Positions 1 through 8,484 of a DNA stretch of 64,000 bases are shown here, piece after piece (positions within the stretch are counted from its first letter, which is position 1; each line of letters begins with the position of its first letter). The notes below the pieces were generated by a model, which was not told where the DNA came from, made no database searches, and was given only the letters and a program-made list of their open reading frames with translations. Source of the DNA: Fen-1245 sp963835535 (GTDB lineage: Bacteria > Gemmatimonadota > Gemmatimonadetes > Gemmatimonadales > JACORV01); NCBI GenBank assembly GCA_963835535.1, contig CAWIFL010000002.1, forward strand, positions 372,001-436,000, in the 5' to 3' direction. The position numbers and the translations under genes are program-made.

Positions 1-1
1 C

Positions 2-592
2 TTCGGCTTCATCCTCGTCCATCTCGTCGGCAACCTGACGCTCTACATCGGCCCTGAAGCGATCAACGCGTACGGCGCGTTGCTCCGGACGCTGCTCCAC
101 GGCAGCGCCCTGTGGATCGCGCGGGCGGTGCTGCTGGCGGCGGTGGTGCTCCACATCTGGTCGGCTACCTCGCTGACCCTCGACAGCTGGGCGGCGAGGC
201 CGAAGGGCTACAAGCGGTGGACCGCGAAAGACTCCACCTACGCCTCCCGCACCATGCGCTGGGGCGGCGTGATCCTGGCCGCGTTCATCGTCTTCCACCT
301 GCTGCACTTCACGCTCGGCACGGTGCACCCCGACTTCAGGCCCGGGGACGTGTACCACAACGTCGTCGCCGGCTTCCAGGTCTGGCAGGTCTCCGTCTTC
401 TACATCGTGTCGATGGTGCTGCTGGCGCTCCACCTCGACCACGGGGTCTGGAGCATGTGCCAGACGCTGGGGCTCACGGCCCACCCGCGCTACAAGGGCT
501 GGGCCCGCCGCGCCGCGCTGCTCTTCGCCCTCGTCGTGGGCGTCGGCAACTGCTCCTTCCCGATCGCCGTGCTCGCGGGGTGGGTCCGATGA
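2..592 (+). CDS. sdhC: Succinate dehydrogenase cytochrome b subunit (partial, 5' end missing)
   Basis: Membrane anchor of succinate:quinone oxidoreductase, which binds heme b and passes electrons from SdhB to quinone. The frame is open from the first bases of the window, and a hydrophobic helix lies upstream of any internal start, so the true start is outside the window. Several hydrophobic helices with embedded histidines (for example HIWSAT and FHLLHFTLG) match the b-type single-polypeptide anchor family. The stop overlaps the sdhA start (ATGA), giving the order sdhC-sdhA-sdhB typical of b-type enzymes with one large anchor. The assignment rests on helices plus context and is strong. Confidence 0.9.
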   Translation, partial: FGFILVHLVGNLTLYIGPEAINAYGALLRTLLHGSALWIARAVLLAAVVLHIWSATSLTLDSWAARPKGYKRWTAKDSTYASRTMRWGGVILAAFIVFHLLHFTLGTVHPDFRPGDVYHNVVAGFQVWQVSVFYIVSMVLLALHLDHGVWSMCQTLGLTAHPRYKGWARRAALLFALVVGVGNCSFPIAVLAGWVR

Positions 593-2502
593 ACCTCGAC
601 GCCAGGATCCCCGCGGGACCGCTCGAGCGGAAGTGGTCGCAGCACAAGTTCGAGCTGAAGCTCGTCAATCCGGCGAACAAGCGGAAATACACCATCCTGA
701 TGGTGGGCTCGGGGCTCGCGGGGGCGGGCGGGGCCGCGTCCCTCGCCGAGCTGGGCTACGAGGTCAAGTGCTTCTGCTACCAGGACAGCCCGCGCCGGGC
801 GCACTCCATCGCGGCACAGGGCGGCATCAACGCGTCCAAGAACTACCCCAACGACGGCGACAGCGTCTTCCGGCTGTTCTACGACACCGTCAAGGGCGGT
901 GACTTCCGCTCCCGCGAGGCGAACGTCTACCGTCTCGCCGAGGTGTCGGGGAACATCATCGACCAGTGCGCCGCGCTGGGGGTGCCGTTCGCGCGGGAGT
1001 ACGGCGGCCTGCTCGACAACCGGTCGTTCGGCGGCGCCCAGGTGTCGCGCACCTTCTACGCCCGCGGGCAGACCGGCCAGCAGCTGCTGCTCGGCGCGTA
1101 CCAGGCGCTCGAGCGCCAGATCGGCCTGGGCAAGGTGCAGATGTTCTCGCGCCACGAGATGCTGGAGCTGATCGTGGTGGACGGCCGGGCGCGGGGCATC
1201 GTGGTGCGGGACCTGCGGACCGGCGAGCTGGAGACCCATTTCGGCGACGCGGTCTGCCTCGCCACCGGCGGCTACGGCAACGTCTTCTACCTCTCGACCA
1301 ACGCGAAGGGGTGCAATACCACCGCCATCTGGCGCGCGTACAAGAAGGGCGCCGGGTTCGCGAACCCCTGCTTCACCCAGATCCACCCGACCTGCATCCC
1401 GGTGACCGGCGAGCACCAGTCGAAGCTGACGCTGATGAGCGAGTCGCTGCGCAACGACGGCCGGATCTGGGTGCCGAAGCAGCCCGGGGACCCGCGGCCG
1501 CCGGACAAGATCCCGGAGGACGAGCGGGACTACTACCTCGAGCGGAAGTACCCGAGCTACGGCAACCTCGCGCCCCGCGACATCTCCTCGCGCGCGGCGA
1601 AGCAGGTGTGCGACGAGGGGCTCGGCGTGGGGCCGGGCGGCCAGGGCGTCTATCTCGACTTCGCCGATGCCATCGGGCGGCTCGGCGAAGACGCGATCCG
1701 GGAGAAGTACGGCAACCTGTTCGAGATGTACGAGCGGATCACCGCCGAGAATCCGTACCGGGCGCCGATGCGGATCTACCCCGCCTCCCATTACACGATG
1801 GGCGGGCTCTGGGTGGACTACAACCTGATGAGCACGATCCCCGGGCTGTTCGTCCTCGGGGAGGCGAACTTCTCCGATCACGGGGCCAACCGGCTCGGGG
1901 CGAGCGCGCTGATGCAGGGGCTGGCCGACGGCTACTTCATCATCGCCTACACCATCGGCGACTACCTCGCGCGCACGCGTCACGCCGCGGTCGCCGCCGA
2001 CCATCCCGACGCGCGCGCCGCCGTCGCCGCCGTGCGCGGCCGCCTCGAGCGGCTCCTGGCGGTGCGCGGGAAACGGACGCCCACCTCCTTCTACCGGGAG
2101 CTGGGGCGGATCCTGTGGGAGGACTGCGGGATGGCGCGCAACCAGGCCGGGCTGGAGCGGGCGCTGCGGCTCGTCCCCGCCCTGCGCGAGGAATTCTGGC
2201 GGAACGTCACGGTGGCCGGCGAAGCGGGCGACCTGAACCAGTCGCTCGAGCTCGCCGGCCGGGTGGCCGACTTCCTGGAGCTGGGCGAGCTGCTGTGCCG
2301 CGACGCGCTCGCGCGCGACGAGTCCTGCGGGTGCCACTTCCGGGAGGAGCACCAGACCGAGGACGGCGAGGCGAAGCGCGACGACGAGCGGTTCTGCCAC
2401 GCCGCGGTCTGGGAGTACACCGGGGACGACACGGCTCCGCGCCGGCACGAGGAGTTGCTCACCTACGAGACCGTCCACCTCGCCACGCGGAGCTACAAGT
2501 GA
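589..2502 (+). CDS. sdhA: Succinate dehydrogenase flavoprotein subunit
   Basis: Oxidises succinate to fumarate with covalently bound FAD, as the cytoplasmic-face part of complex II in the TCA cycle. The 637-residue product has an N-terminal dinucleotide fold (VGSGLAGAGGAASLAELG, about residues 39-56), the flavinylation segment HSIAAQGGIN (about 72-81, His being the FAD ligand), the active-site region HPTCIP, and a C-terminal ANRLGASALMQG motif. The ATG at 589 overlaps the sdhC stop and fixes the start; the stop overlaps the sdhB start. The length and the b-type-like insert after the active site fit the Bacteroidetes/epsilon-type flavoprotein rather than the shorter E. coli type. Confidence 0.97.
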   Translation: MNLDARIPAGPLERKWSQHKFELKLVNPANKRKYTILMVGSGLAGAGGAASLAELGYEVKCFCYQDSPRRAHSIAAQGGINASKNYPNDGDSVFRLFYDTVKGGDFRSREANVYRLAEVSGNIIDQCAALGVPFAREYGGLLDNRSFGGAQVSRTFYARGQTGQQLLLGAYQALERQIGLGKVQMFSRHEMLELIVVDGRARGIVVRDLRTGELETHFGDAVCLATGGYGNVFYLSTNAKGCNTTAIWRAYKKGAGFANPCFTQIHPTCIPVTGEHQSKLTLMSESLRNDGRIWVPKQPGDPRPPDKIPEDERDYYLERKYPSYGNLAPRDISSRAAKQVCDEGLGVGPGGQGVYLDFADAIGRLGEDAIREKYGNLFEMYERITAENPYRAPMRIYPASHYTMGGLWVDYNLMSTIPGLFVLGEANFSDHGANRLGASALMQGLADGYFIIAYTIGDYLARTRHAAVAADHPDARAAVAAVRGRLERLLAVRGKRTPTSFYRELGRILWEDCGMARNQAGLERALRLVPALREEFWRNVTVAGEAGDLNQSLELAGRVADFLELGELLCRDALARDESCGCHFREEHQTEDGEAKRDDERFCHAAVWEYTGDDTAPRRHEELLTYETVHLATRSYK

Positions 2503-3284
2503 TGAAGCTCACGCTGCACGTGTGGCGGCAGAAGGGACCGAGCGACGCCGGCCGGTTCGAGACCTACCGGGCCACGGACGTGAGCCCCGAGATGTCGTTC
2601 CTCGAGATGCTCGACGTGGTCAACGAGGAGCTGCTCCTCAAGGGCGAGGACCCGATCGCCTTCGACCACGACTGCCGCGAGGGGATCTGCGGGGCCTGCG
2701 GGATGGTGATCAACGGGCGGCCGCACGGCCCGCGGGAGCGGACCACCACCTGTCAGCTGCACCTGCGCAGCTTCAGGGACGGCGACGAGCTGTGGCTCGA
2801 GCCGTGGCGGTCCAAGGCGTTCCCGGTGCTGAAGGACCTGATCGTGGACCGGAGCGCGTTCGACCGCATCATCGCGGCCGGCGGTTTCATCTCGGTGCCG
2901 ATCGGGAGCGCGCCGGATGCCAACGCCCTGCCCGTCCGCAAGGAGAACGCCGACCTGGCGATGGACGCGGCGGCGTGCATCGGGTGCGGCGCCTGCGTCG
3001 CGGCGTGCCCCAACGCCTCGGCGATGCTGTTCACGGCGGCGAAGATCTCGCACCTCGGCCTGCTTCCCCAGGGCCAGCCCGAGCGGATGGAGCGCGCACT
3101 CGGGATGGTGGCGCAGATGGACGAGGAAGGGTTCGGGAGCTGCACCAACCACAACGAGTGCGAGGCGGCGTGCCCCAAGGGGATCAGCGTCGGCTTCATC
3201 GCCCGCCTGAACGCCGACTTCCTCAAGGCCGGGCTGAGCGAGGGTCGCAGGACAGCAAAAGCAGGAGAGGCGGGATCAGGATAG
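2502..3284 (+). CDS. sdhB: Succinate dehydrogenase iron-sulfur subunit
   Basis: Carries electrons from the flavoprotein to the membrane anchor through three Fe-S clusters. In the 260-residue product the ferredoxin-like N-domain has the [2Fe-2S] cysteines in CREGICGACG (about residues 58-67) plus a further Cys near 84. The C-domain has CIGCGACVAACP and CTNHNECEAACPKG for the [4Fe-4S] and [3Fe-4S] clusters. The ATG at 2502 shares one base with the sdhA stop. A strong hairpin about 50 bp after the stop ends the operon. Confidence 0.97.
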   Translation: MKLTLHVWRQKGPSDAGRFETYRATDVSPEMSFLEMLDVVNEELLLKGEDPIAFDHDCREGICGACGMVINGRPHGPRERTTTCQLHLRSFRDGDELWLEPWRSKAFPVLKDLIVDRSAFDRIIAAGGFISVPIGSAPDANALPVRKENADLAMDAAACIGCGACVAACPNASAMLFTAAKISHLGLLPQGQPERMERALGMVAQMDEEGFGSCTNHNECEAACPKGISVGFIARLNADFLKAGLSEGRRTAKAGEAGSG

Positions 3285-3428
3285 TTCCCAGACGCCAAGT
3301 TGCCAGTGGTTACCGGTTGCCAGCCTGACAGACGCAGCAAGAGGCCTCGCCACGAAGCGGTGACGAGGCCTGTTCTTGCTCTCCGAACTGACGTCTTGGA
3401 ACCACTGGCAACTTGGCGTCTGGCAACT
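3284..3428. repeat. Inverted pair of dispersed repeat family 1
   Basis: Two copies of a dispersed repeat face each other between sdhB and mdh. Bases 3291-3311 are a perfect 21-base inverted match to 3400-3420 (GCCAAGTTGCCAGTGG against its complement), and similarity continues outward (CCCAGACG / CGTCTGGC). A G+C-rich terminator hairpin lies between the arms. Related copies occur at 20014-20047, 57005-57037 and 57926-57960. Confidence 0.85.
3337..3379. terminator. Bidirectional hairpin between sdhB and mdh
   Basis: GCAAGAGGCCTCG pairs with CGAGGCC-TGT-TCTTGC around a short CAC-gaagc-GGTG centre, giving a long stem with one small mismatch region. It lies between the convergent ends of sdhB (plus) and mdh (minus), so it could end transcripts from both sides. 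Confidence 0.75.
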
Positions 3429-3459
3429 TCCCTGTGAACTCCGCCCCGCCCTCTGCCTT

Positions 3460-4386
3460 CTACAGCTTGACCTGGGCGATCGATTCCCGCACCGCGTCCG
3501 CCGACTTGCCGAGCTCGATCCGCTCGCGGCTCGTCAGCTCGACCTCGACGATCTGCTCCAGCCCCCGGGCGCCGAGTTTGCACGGCACGCCGAGGAAGAC
3601 GCCCTTCAGCCCGTATTCCCCCTCGAGCCACGCCGCGCACGGCAGGATCCGCTTCCGGTCGCGGACGATGGACTCGACCATCTGGACCGCGGCCGCGGAG
3701 GGCGCGTAGTACGCGGAGCCGGTCTTGAGGTACGACACGATCTCGGCGCCGCCCCCCCGCGTCCGCTCCACGAGCTTGTCCACCTCGTCCTGCTTGAGGA
3801 ACTGGGTGACGGGGATCCCCGCGATGGTCGTGTAGCTGACCAGCGGCACCATCGTGTCGCCGTGGCCGCCCAGGACCATCGCCTGGATGTCCTCGACGCT
3901 GACGTCGAGCCGCTCGGCGATGAACGACCGGAACCGCGCGGTGTCCAGCACGCCGGCCATGCCTAGGACTCTCTCGCGCGGAGCGGAGAGCGTCTCCTTC
4001 ATCACGTAGCACATCGTGTCGAGCGGGTTCGACACCACGATCACGATGGCCTTGGGCGCGACCTTCTTGATCTCCAGCGCGACCGACTTGACGATGTCCA
4101 CGTTGGTCCGGAGCAGGTCCTCGCGGCTCATCCCGGGCTTGCGCGCGATGCCCGCCGTGACCACGAACAGCTCGGAGCCCGCGGCGTCGCCGTAGCTCGT
4201 CGCCCCGGTCACGCGCGAGTCGAACCGCTCGATCGGCGCGGACTCCCACTGGTCGAGGCCCTTGCCCTGCGGGATCCCCTCGACCACGTCCACCATCACG
4301 ATCTGGCGCGCCAGCTGCTTCTCCGCCAGCCGCTGCGCGGTCGTCGCGCCCACGTTCCCTGCCCCGACCACCGTGATCTTGTTCAC
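3460..4386 (-). CDS. mdh: Malate dehydrogenase
   Basis: NAD-dependent oxidation of malate to oxaloacetate in the TCA cycle. The 308-residue product starts with a Rossmann motif (VVGAGNVGATTA, about residues 6-17), has NPLDTM and the catalytic-His motif GGHGDTMVP, and fits the LDH-like malate dehydrogenase group in length. The GTG start overlaps the trmL stop (GTGA) and has GGGAG upstream. It lies convergent to the sdh operon, so two TCA steps sit side by side. Confidence 0.96.
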   Translation of the reverse strand: MNKITVVGAGNVGATTAQRLAEKQLARQIVMVDVVEGIPQGKGLDQWESAPIERFDSRVTGATSYGDAAGSELFVVTAGIARKPGMSREDLLRTNVDIVKSVALEIKKVAPKAIVIVVSNPLDTMCYVMKETLSAPRERVLGMAGVLDTARFRSFIAERLDVSVEDIQAMVLGGHGDTMVPLVSYTTIAGIPVTQFLKQDEVDKLVERTRGGGAEIVSYLKTGSAYYAPSAAAVQMVESIVRDRKRILPCAAWLEGEYGLKGVFLGVPCKLGARGLEQIVEVELTSRERIELGKSADAVRESIAQVKL

Positions 4387-4856
4387 CGTGTAGCTCCCGC
4401 CTCCGGACGGTTGTGGGTCTTCAGGACGTCGTACAGGACGATCCCCGCCGCCGTGGCGAGGTTGAGGCTCCGGACGCTCCCCGACATCGGGATGCGGTAC
4501 ACGCGCTCCGGGTGCTTCTCCAGGATCCGCGCCGGCAGCCCCTGCGTCTCGTTGCCGAACACGAGGCACGCGCCGTCGGGGATCTCGGCCTCCCACAGCG
4601 ACTGCGTGCCGTGCGCCGAGAAATACCAGCACCGCTCCCGGGCGATCGCCTCGCGGAAATAGCGCCAGGACCGATGGACCCACAGGTCCACGGCGTCCCA
4701 GTAATCGAGCCCCGCCCGCCGGACTTCCGCGTCGTCGATCGAGAAGCCGAGCGGCTCGATCAGGTGCAGCGACGTCTCCGTGGCCGCGCAGAGCCGGGCG
4801 ATGTTCCCCGTGTTCGGCGGGATCTGCGGCTCGATCAACGCGACGTGGAGCGTCAG
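4383..4856 (-). CDS. trmL: tRNA (cytidine(34)-2'-O)-methyltransferase, TrmL/CspR type
   Basis: SPOUT-fold enzyme that 2'-O-methylates the wobble base of certain leucine tRNAs. The family N-terminus (ALIEPQIPPNTGNIARLC) and the SAM-binding knot motifs FGNETQGLP and SGSVRSLNLATAAGI are clear. No ATG, GTG or TTG start gives the full domain without running deep into moaE. A CTG at 4856, overlapping the moaE stop as CTGA, gives exactly 157 residues, the usual length of the family. The stop overlaps the mdh start. Confidence 0.9.
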   Translation of the reverse strand: MTLHVALIEPQIPPNTGNIARLCAATETSLHLIEPLGFSIDDAEVRRAGLDYWDAVDLWVHRSWRYFREAIARERCWYFSAHGTQSLWEAEIPDGACLVFGNETQGLPARILEKHPERVYRIPMSGSVRSLNLATAAGIVLYDVLKTHNRPEAGATR

Positions 4857-5284
4857 GGCTCGCCTCCCGCGGGTCGCCCCTCGACCCAGCGCGCCGCGCC
4901 GGACGCCAAGCGCTCCTTCTTCCAGATCGGCGCCCGCCGCTTCGTCTCCTCGATCACGAACCGGCTCGCGGCGTACGCGTCGGCCCGATGGGGGGCCGAT
5001 ACCGCGATCACCAGGCTCGCCTCGCCCGTCGGCACGACGCCGAGCCGGTGCTGCAGCGCGATGCGGGCCCCGGGCCACTTCGCGAGCGCCTCCTGGACGA
5101 TGCGCGCGAGCTCCGGCTCGGCCATCTCACGGTACGCCGAGTACTCGATGGCCTCGACGTCTCCGTCCTCGGCCGAGCGCCGCACCGTGCCCAGAAAGAC
5201 CACCGTTCCGCCGTTGCCGTCCGCGGTGACGGCGGCCAGCAGCGCCGCCACGTCGATCGCCCGCTCCGTCAGCCACGCCTGCAC
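4853..5284 (-). CDS. moaE: Molybdopterin synthase catalytic subunit MoaE
   Basis: Transfers sulfur from thiocarboxylated MoaD to precursor Z to make molybdopterin. The 143-residue product has the family core GGTVVFLGTVR, EYSAYREMAE, HRLGVVPTGEASL and a Lys-rich end IWKKE with the catalytic lysines. GTG start at 5284. It lies 58 bp after moaD, its functional partner, and is coupled to trmL through CTGA. Confidence 0.94.
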   Translation of the reverse strand: MQAWLTERAIDVAALLAAVTADGNGGTVVFLGTVRRSAEDGDVEAIEYSAYREMAEPELARIVQEALAKWPGARIALQHRLGVVPTGEASLVIAVSAPHRADAYAASRFVIEETKRRAPIWKKERLASGAARWVEGRPAGGEP

Positions 5285-5342
5285 AGGACCAATAGCTAGG
5301 GCATCGAGGGGGCCGGGGCAAGGCTCCGAGCCGGGAAAAGCG

Positions 5343-5588
5343 CTAGCCGCCCGCCACCGGGGGGATGACCGCCACCTCGTCGCCGTCCTGAAGCACGATG
5401 TCGCCCTTCGCGTAGCGGCGGTTGACCGCGAGCGCGGGGCCCGGGGGGACGCGCGATGCCCACGAGGCGGAGCGCACCGCGGCCAGGCAGTCCGCGGCCG
5501 TGGCGCCGGCGGGGAGCGTCACGCTCAGCTCGTCCGTGCCCGCCGCCTCGGCATACGAGGCGAACAAGCGGACCCGTATCTCAGGCAT
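5343..5588 (-). CDS. moaD: Molybdopterin synthase sulfur carrier subunit MoaD
   Basis: Ubiquitin-like sulfur carrier of 81 residues ending in the diagnostic Gly-Gly (PPVAGG), which is thiocarboxylated for molybdopterin synthesis. The beta-grasp features LFASYAEAAG and GDEVAVIPPV are present. It lies upstream of moaE in the same transcript direction, 36 bp after the M61 peptidase gene. Confidence 0.93.
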   Translation of the reverse strand: MPEIRVRLFASYAEAAGTDELSVTLPAGATAADCLAAVRSASWASRVPPGPALAVNRRYAKGDIVLQDGDEVAVIPPVAGG

Positions 5589-5624
5589 CCCCGCCCCCGC
5601 CCTCCCGACCGGCGATTGCCGTCG

Positions 5625-7427
5625 TCATTGTCCGGTGATCCCCTCCAGGATGGCCCGCGCCGCCGGCGTCGCCGCCGGATCGCGGCGCAGCCGCACCGCG
5701 CGCTCGATCTGCACGCGGATCGTCCCCGTGCGCGAGATCTCCCTGTCGGCGTGACGGAAGACGACCTGCACCTCGCGCCCCTCGGCGCCGGCGTAGCGCA
5801 GGCGGAAGGTGATCGGCCACATCGGGCCGTTCGTCGCGACGTCGCCCACCCGCAGCAGCACGTCCCCGCTCTGGAGACCGATCGCGTCGGCGAGGGAGCC
5901 CGGCGCCACCGACGACACGAGCGCCCCGCCGTCCTGGTCCTTCTCCGACGACACCCCGACCATCGGGACCTTGCTCTCCTGCTGGTCCACCGCGATGCCG
6001 CCGCGCGGAAGCACCTCGGCGTACGGGAGCGGCTCGCGGCCCTGGATGTAGCGCCGGTAGAAGTCGTCCACGCCGGGGTACCAGGCCCGGATGATCCCGA
6101 GCAGATCCTGCGTCGTGAAGCCGCGCCCCCTGCCCCACGAGTCCGCCAGCAGCTGGCGCATCACGTCGTCGAGGCCGTGGGCGTTGCCGGTCGCTTCGCG
6201 GATCCGGATGTCCAGCATCAATCCGAGGAGCGCGCCCTTCGGGTAGTAGTACTGCTCCTCGTCCACCCAGACCGGCTTGATCCAGGTGTCGATGCTCGCA
6301 TCCTCCACGCTCACGATCTCGGCGGCGGCCTCCACCTGCGCGACGTCGGCGCCCATGCTCGCCACGAACTGATCGAGGGTCCACAGCCGGCTGCGCGCGA
6401 GCGTGACGTCGGCGTAGTAATCCGTCACGCCCTCGGACCACCAGAGCAGCGGCGTGTACTGGGCGTGCGCGTAGTCGTACGGCCACATGTCCGCCGGCCG
6501 GGCGCGCTTCACGTTCCAGAGGTGGAAGAACTCGTGGGACAGGAGCGGCCGCGTGAACTCGCCGAGCACGCCGCGGCGCCGGTCCGGCGCGAAGAAGCCG
6601 ATCGAGATGGCGTCGAGCTGCGAGTTCCGGTGCTCCAGCCCGCCCGCCCACTCCATCTCCGACGGCGGCGCCAGGACCAGGACCGTGTAGTCGTCGTACG
6701 GGGGACCGCCCATGATGCGGTTCTGCTCGGCGGCGATGCGGCGCAGGACGTCGGCCACGGTGTCCCAGAGCGCCGGCGTCAGGTCCGTGTCCGGCCAGAT
6801 CGCGAACCGGATCGGCCGGCCGTCCACCGCGACGCTGTCCAGGGCGAAGTGGCCGAGGAAGGTCGGCGAGTCCACCAGATCGTGGTAGCTCGCGGCCCGG
6901 TAGTGGCCGCTCTCTCCCGTGCCCGCGAGCCCGGTGGCGATCCGCCAGCCGGCCGGCACGTCGAAGTAGACGTCCGACGGGAAGTCGAGCCCCCCGGCGA
7001 CGGGATAGAGGAAGAGATTCGTGCCGTTGAAGTACGCGAAGTCGGCTCCGGCGCGGCTCAGTTCGAGCGCCAGCGAATCCGGGTCGGTCAGGAACTGGAC
7101 GGCGACCCTCGTCGCGCCGTGCGTCGCGATGCGCCAGGTGTCCTTGTCGAGCTTGTCCCAGAAGAGCGGCTGGCCGTCCGGCGTGGACGCGCCGAAGCCG
7201 TGGACGTACCGCGCATAATCCTGGATCTCGTAGGAGCCCGGCGACCAGGCCGGGAGCGAGAGGAGCAGCGTGTCGCGCCCCGGCGGCACCGGGAACTCCG
7301 CATGGACGAGGAAGGACCGCTCCGCCGACGGCGTGCCCACCGCGACATGGTACACCACGCCCTGCGCCCGGAGGGCCGGCGGCAGGAGCAGCGCCACGAG
7401 CGCTGCGGTCAGGATGCGGTGTCGCAC
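5625..7427 (-). CDS. Secreted M61 family peptidase with PDZ domain
   Basis: Predicted periplasmic zinc aminopeptidase of the M61 (glycyl aminopeptidase) family, 600 residues. The start is taken as GTG 7427 because it opens directly on a signal peptide (RILTAALVALLLPPALRAQG). An N-terminal beta domain is followed by the zinc motif HEFFHLWN, a downstream acidic segment WWSEGVTDYYAD supplying the third ligand, and a C-terminal PDZ domain (GSLADAIGLQSGDVLLRVG). It precedes moaD by 36 bp; co-transcription is possible but the functional link is unclear. Confidence 0.92.
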   Translation of the reverse strand: MRHRILTAALVALLLPPALRAQGVVYHVAVGTPSAERSFLVHAEFPVPPGRDTLLLSLPAWSPGSYEIQDYARYVHGFGASTPDGQPLFWDKLDKDTWRIATHGATRVAVQFLTDPDSLALELSRAGADFAYFNGTNLFLYPVAGGLDFPSDVYFDVPAGWRIATGLAGTGESGHYRAASYHDLVDSPTFLGHFALDSVAVDGRPIRFAIWPDTDLTPALWDTVADVLRRIAAEQNRIMGGPPYDDYTVLVLAPPSEMEWAGGLEHRNSQLDAISIGFFAPDRRRGVLGEFTRPLLSHEFFHLWNVKRARPADMWPYDYAHAQYTPLLWWSEGVTDYYADVTLARSRLWTLDQFVASMGADVAQVEAAAEIVSVEDASIDTWIKPVWVDEEQYYYPKGALLGLMLDIRIREATGNAHGLDDVMRQLLADSWGRGRGFTTQDLLGIIRAWYPGVDDFYRRYIQGREPLPYAEVLPRGGIAVDQQESKVPMVGVSSEKDQDGGALVSSVAPGSLADAIGLQSGDVLLRVGDVATNGPMWPITFRLRYAGAEGREVQVVFRHADREISRTGTIRVQIERAVRLRRDPAATPAARAILEGITGQ

Positions 7428-7524
7428 GGTCCTGGAGCCCTCTGTCGGGTCGAAGGTGGATGCTGCACTGTTAGGCCGGCGCGCAGCGGAACATAACCTC
7501 ACCGCCTCTCCTTCCGGAGCCTCG

Positions 7525-8001
7525 ATGGCGGCGTTCGGCCCGGTCACGTCTCCCCGCATCGTCGGACGCCGGTTCCTCGCGACCGCGACGATCGTGGCCG
7601 TCGTACTCGGCCTGACGAGTGATCCGCACTGGTTCGCCGCGTCCGGCGCCTTCGGCGTCGCGTGGTGGGCCTGGGATGCGATCTGGGAGAACGTCCTCGG
7701 ACCGATCGGCGGGTGGTTCGCCTCGATGCTCACGGGGACCTACGGCGTCGAAGAGCCGCCGGACCTGACGGTGGACGACACGATCCGCCTGCTCGAGGGC
7801 CACCTCTCCGCGGACGCCGTTCCGCGCCACGTGCAGATCCAGTCCGCCCTGCGCCTCGCGGAGATCTACCGGCTGACCAGGCAGGATCCGGAGCGCGCGC
7901 GGGACGTCATCGCGCGGGTGCGGGCGCGGTGGCCCGACGCGCCGGAGCTGCAGCGCTTCGAGCCACCGGCCGGCGGCGCGCCACACCAGGGCGCGCCGTA
8001 G
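7525..8001 (+). CDS. Small membrane-anchored hypothetical protein
   Basis: 158 residues, divergent from the M61 gene. A hydrophobic stretch near residues 13-30 (FLATATIVAVVLGLTS) and a Trp-rich segment (WWAWDAIWENVLGPIGGWF) suggest membrane insertion. The C-terminal half is soluble and helical (SALRLAEIYRLTRQDPERARDVIARVRARWP), resembling a single TPR-like helical pair. I do not recognise the family. The start ATG 7525 is preceded by CCGGAG. Confidence 0.6.
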   Translation: MAAFGPVTSPRIVGRRFLATATIVAVVLGLTSDPHWFAASGAFGVAWWAWDAIWENVLGPIGGWFASMLTGTYGVEEPPDLTVDDTIRLLEGHLSADAVPRHVQIQSALRLAEIYRLTRQDPERARDVIARVRARWPDAPELQRFEPPAGGAPHQGAP

Positions 8002-8020
8002 CACGCCGCTCGCCCGGCCG

Positions 8021-8053
8021 AAAAAAGAAAGTCGGCGCCGCGAGGACGCCGAC
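8021..8053 (-). terminator. Intrinsic terminator after the HU-like gene
   Basis: On the minus strand GTCGGCG (8053-8047) pairs with CGCCGAC (8037-8031), followed by the T-rich run TTTCTTTTTT (8030-8021). This is a textbook Rho-independent terminator, 30 bp after the HU-like stop. It also lies 20 bp after the convergent gene ending at 8001. Confidence 0.85.
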
Positions 8054-8083
8054 CCGATCACCGCCACGCGCGCAACCGCCGCG

Positions 8084-8404
8084 TCAGCTCTTGGGCGCCA
8101 TCTGCTCGTCCCGCTCCGCCACCATCGCCCGCAACTCCTTGCTGGGCTTGAAGACAGGCACCGGACGGGCGGCCACCTCAACCGGATCGCCGGTGCGCGG
8201 GTTGCGCGCCATCCGGGTCTTCCGGCTGCGGATCTTGAAGGTCCCGAAGCCGCGTATCTCGATGTTCTTCTGCTCGGCAAGAGCATCCTTGACCGCGTCC
8301 AGGAAGCTGTCCACCACCCGGGCGCAGTCCTTCTTGCTGATCATCGGGCCGGCCGTCCGCGCGATCTGCGCGGTGACCCTTTCGACGAGGTCGGCCTTGG
8401 TCAT
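8084..8404 (-). CDS. HU/IHF-family DNA-binding protein
   Basis: Nucleoid-associated dimeric DNA-bending protein of 106 residues. The HU signature is visible: MTKADLVERV at the start, then FGTFKIRSRKTRMARNPRTG with the beta-arm (about residues 48-67). The ATG at 8404 is chosen over an upstream in-frame ATG because of a perfect GGGAGGAG ribosome site just before it. The internal insertion and acidic-basic C-tail do not separate HU from IHF. Confidence 0.93.
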   Translation of the reverse strand: MTKADLVERVTAQIARTAGPMISKKDCARVVDSFLDAVKDALAEQKNIEIRGFGTFKIRSRKTRMARNPRTGDPVEVAARPVPVFKPSKELRAMVAERDEQMAPKS

Positions 8405-8429
8405 CAGCTCCTCCCGACTCGGCTGAAGA

Positions 8430-8484
8430 GCCCCGAAATGGGGCACGGGAGCGCTAATGTGGAAGCTTACTCGTTGAATGTCAA
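8430..8484 (-). promoter_or_regulatory. Candidate promoter and leader hairpin of the HU-like gene
   Basis: Minus-strand TTGACA (8484-8479) is a perfect -35 box overlapping the carA stop. AT-richer sequence follows, with a CATTAG-like -10 candidate near 8455. A GCCCC-atttc-GGGGC hairpin (8444-8430) then lies in the leader about 12 bases ahead of the ribosome site. The -35 is clear; the -10 and any role of the hairpin are inference. Confidence 0.5.

Noticed and set aside
490..2478. A 662-codon minus-strand frame
   Set aside because: Exact antisense of sdhA with no recognisable domain.
4413..7496. A 1027-codon plus-strand frame
   Set aside because: Antisense to trmL, moaE, moaD and the M61 peptidase, all well supported; composition is typical of a high-GC shadow frame.
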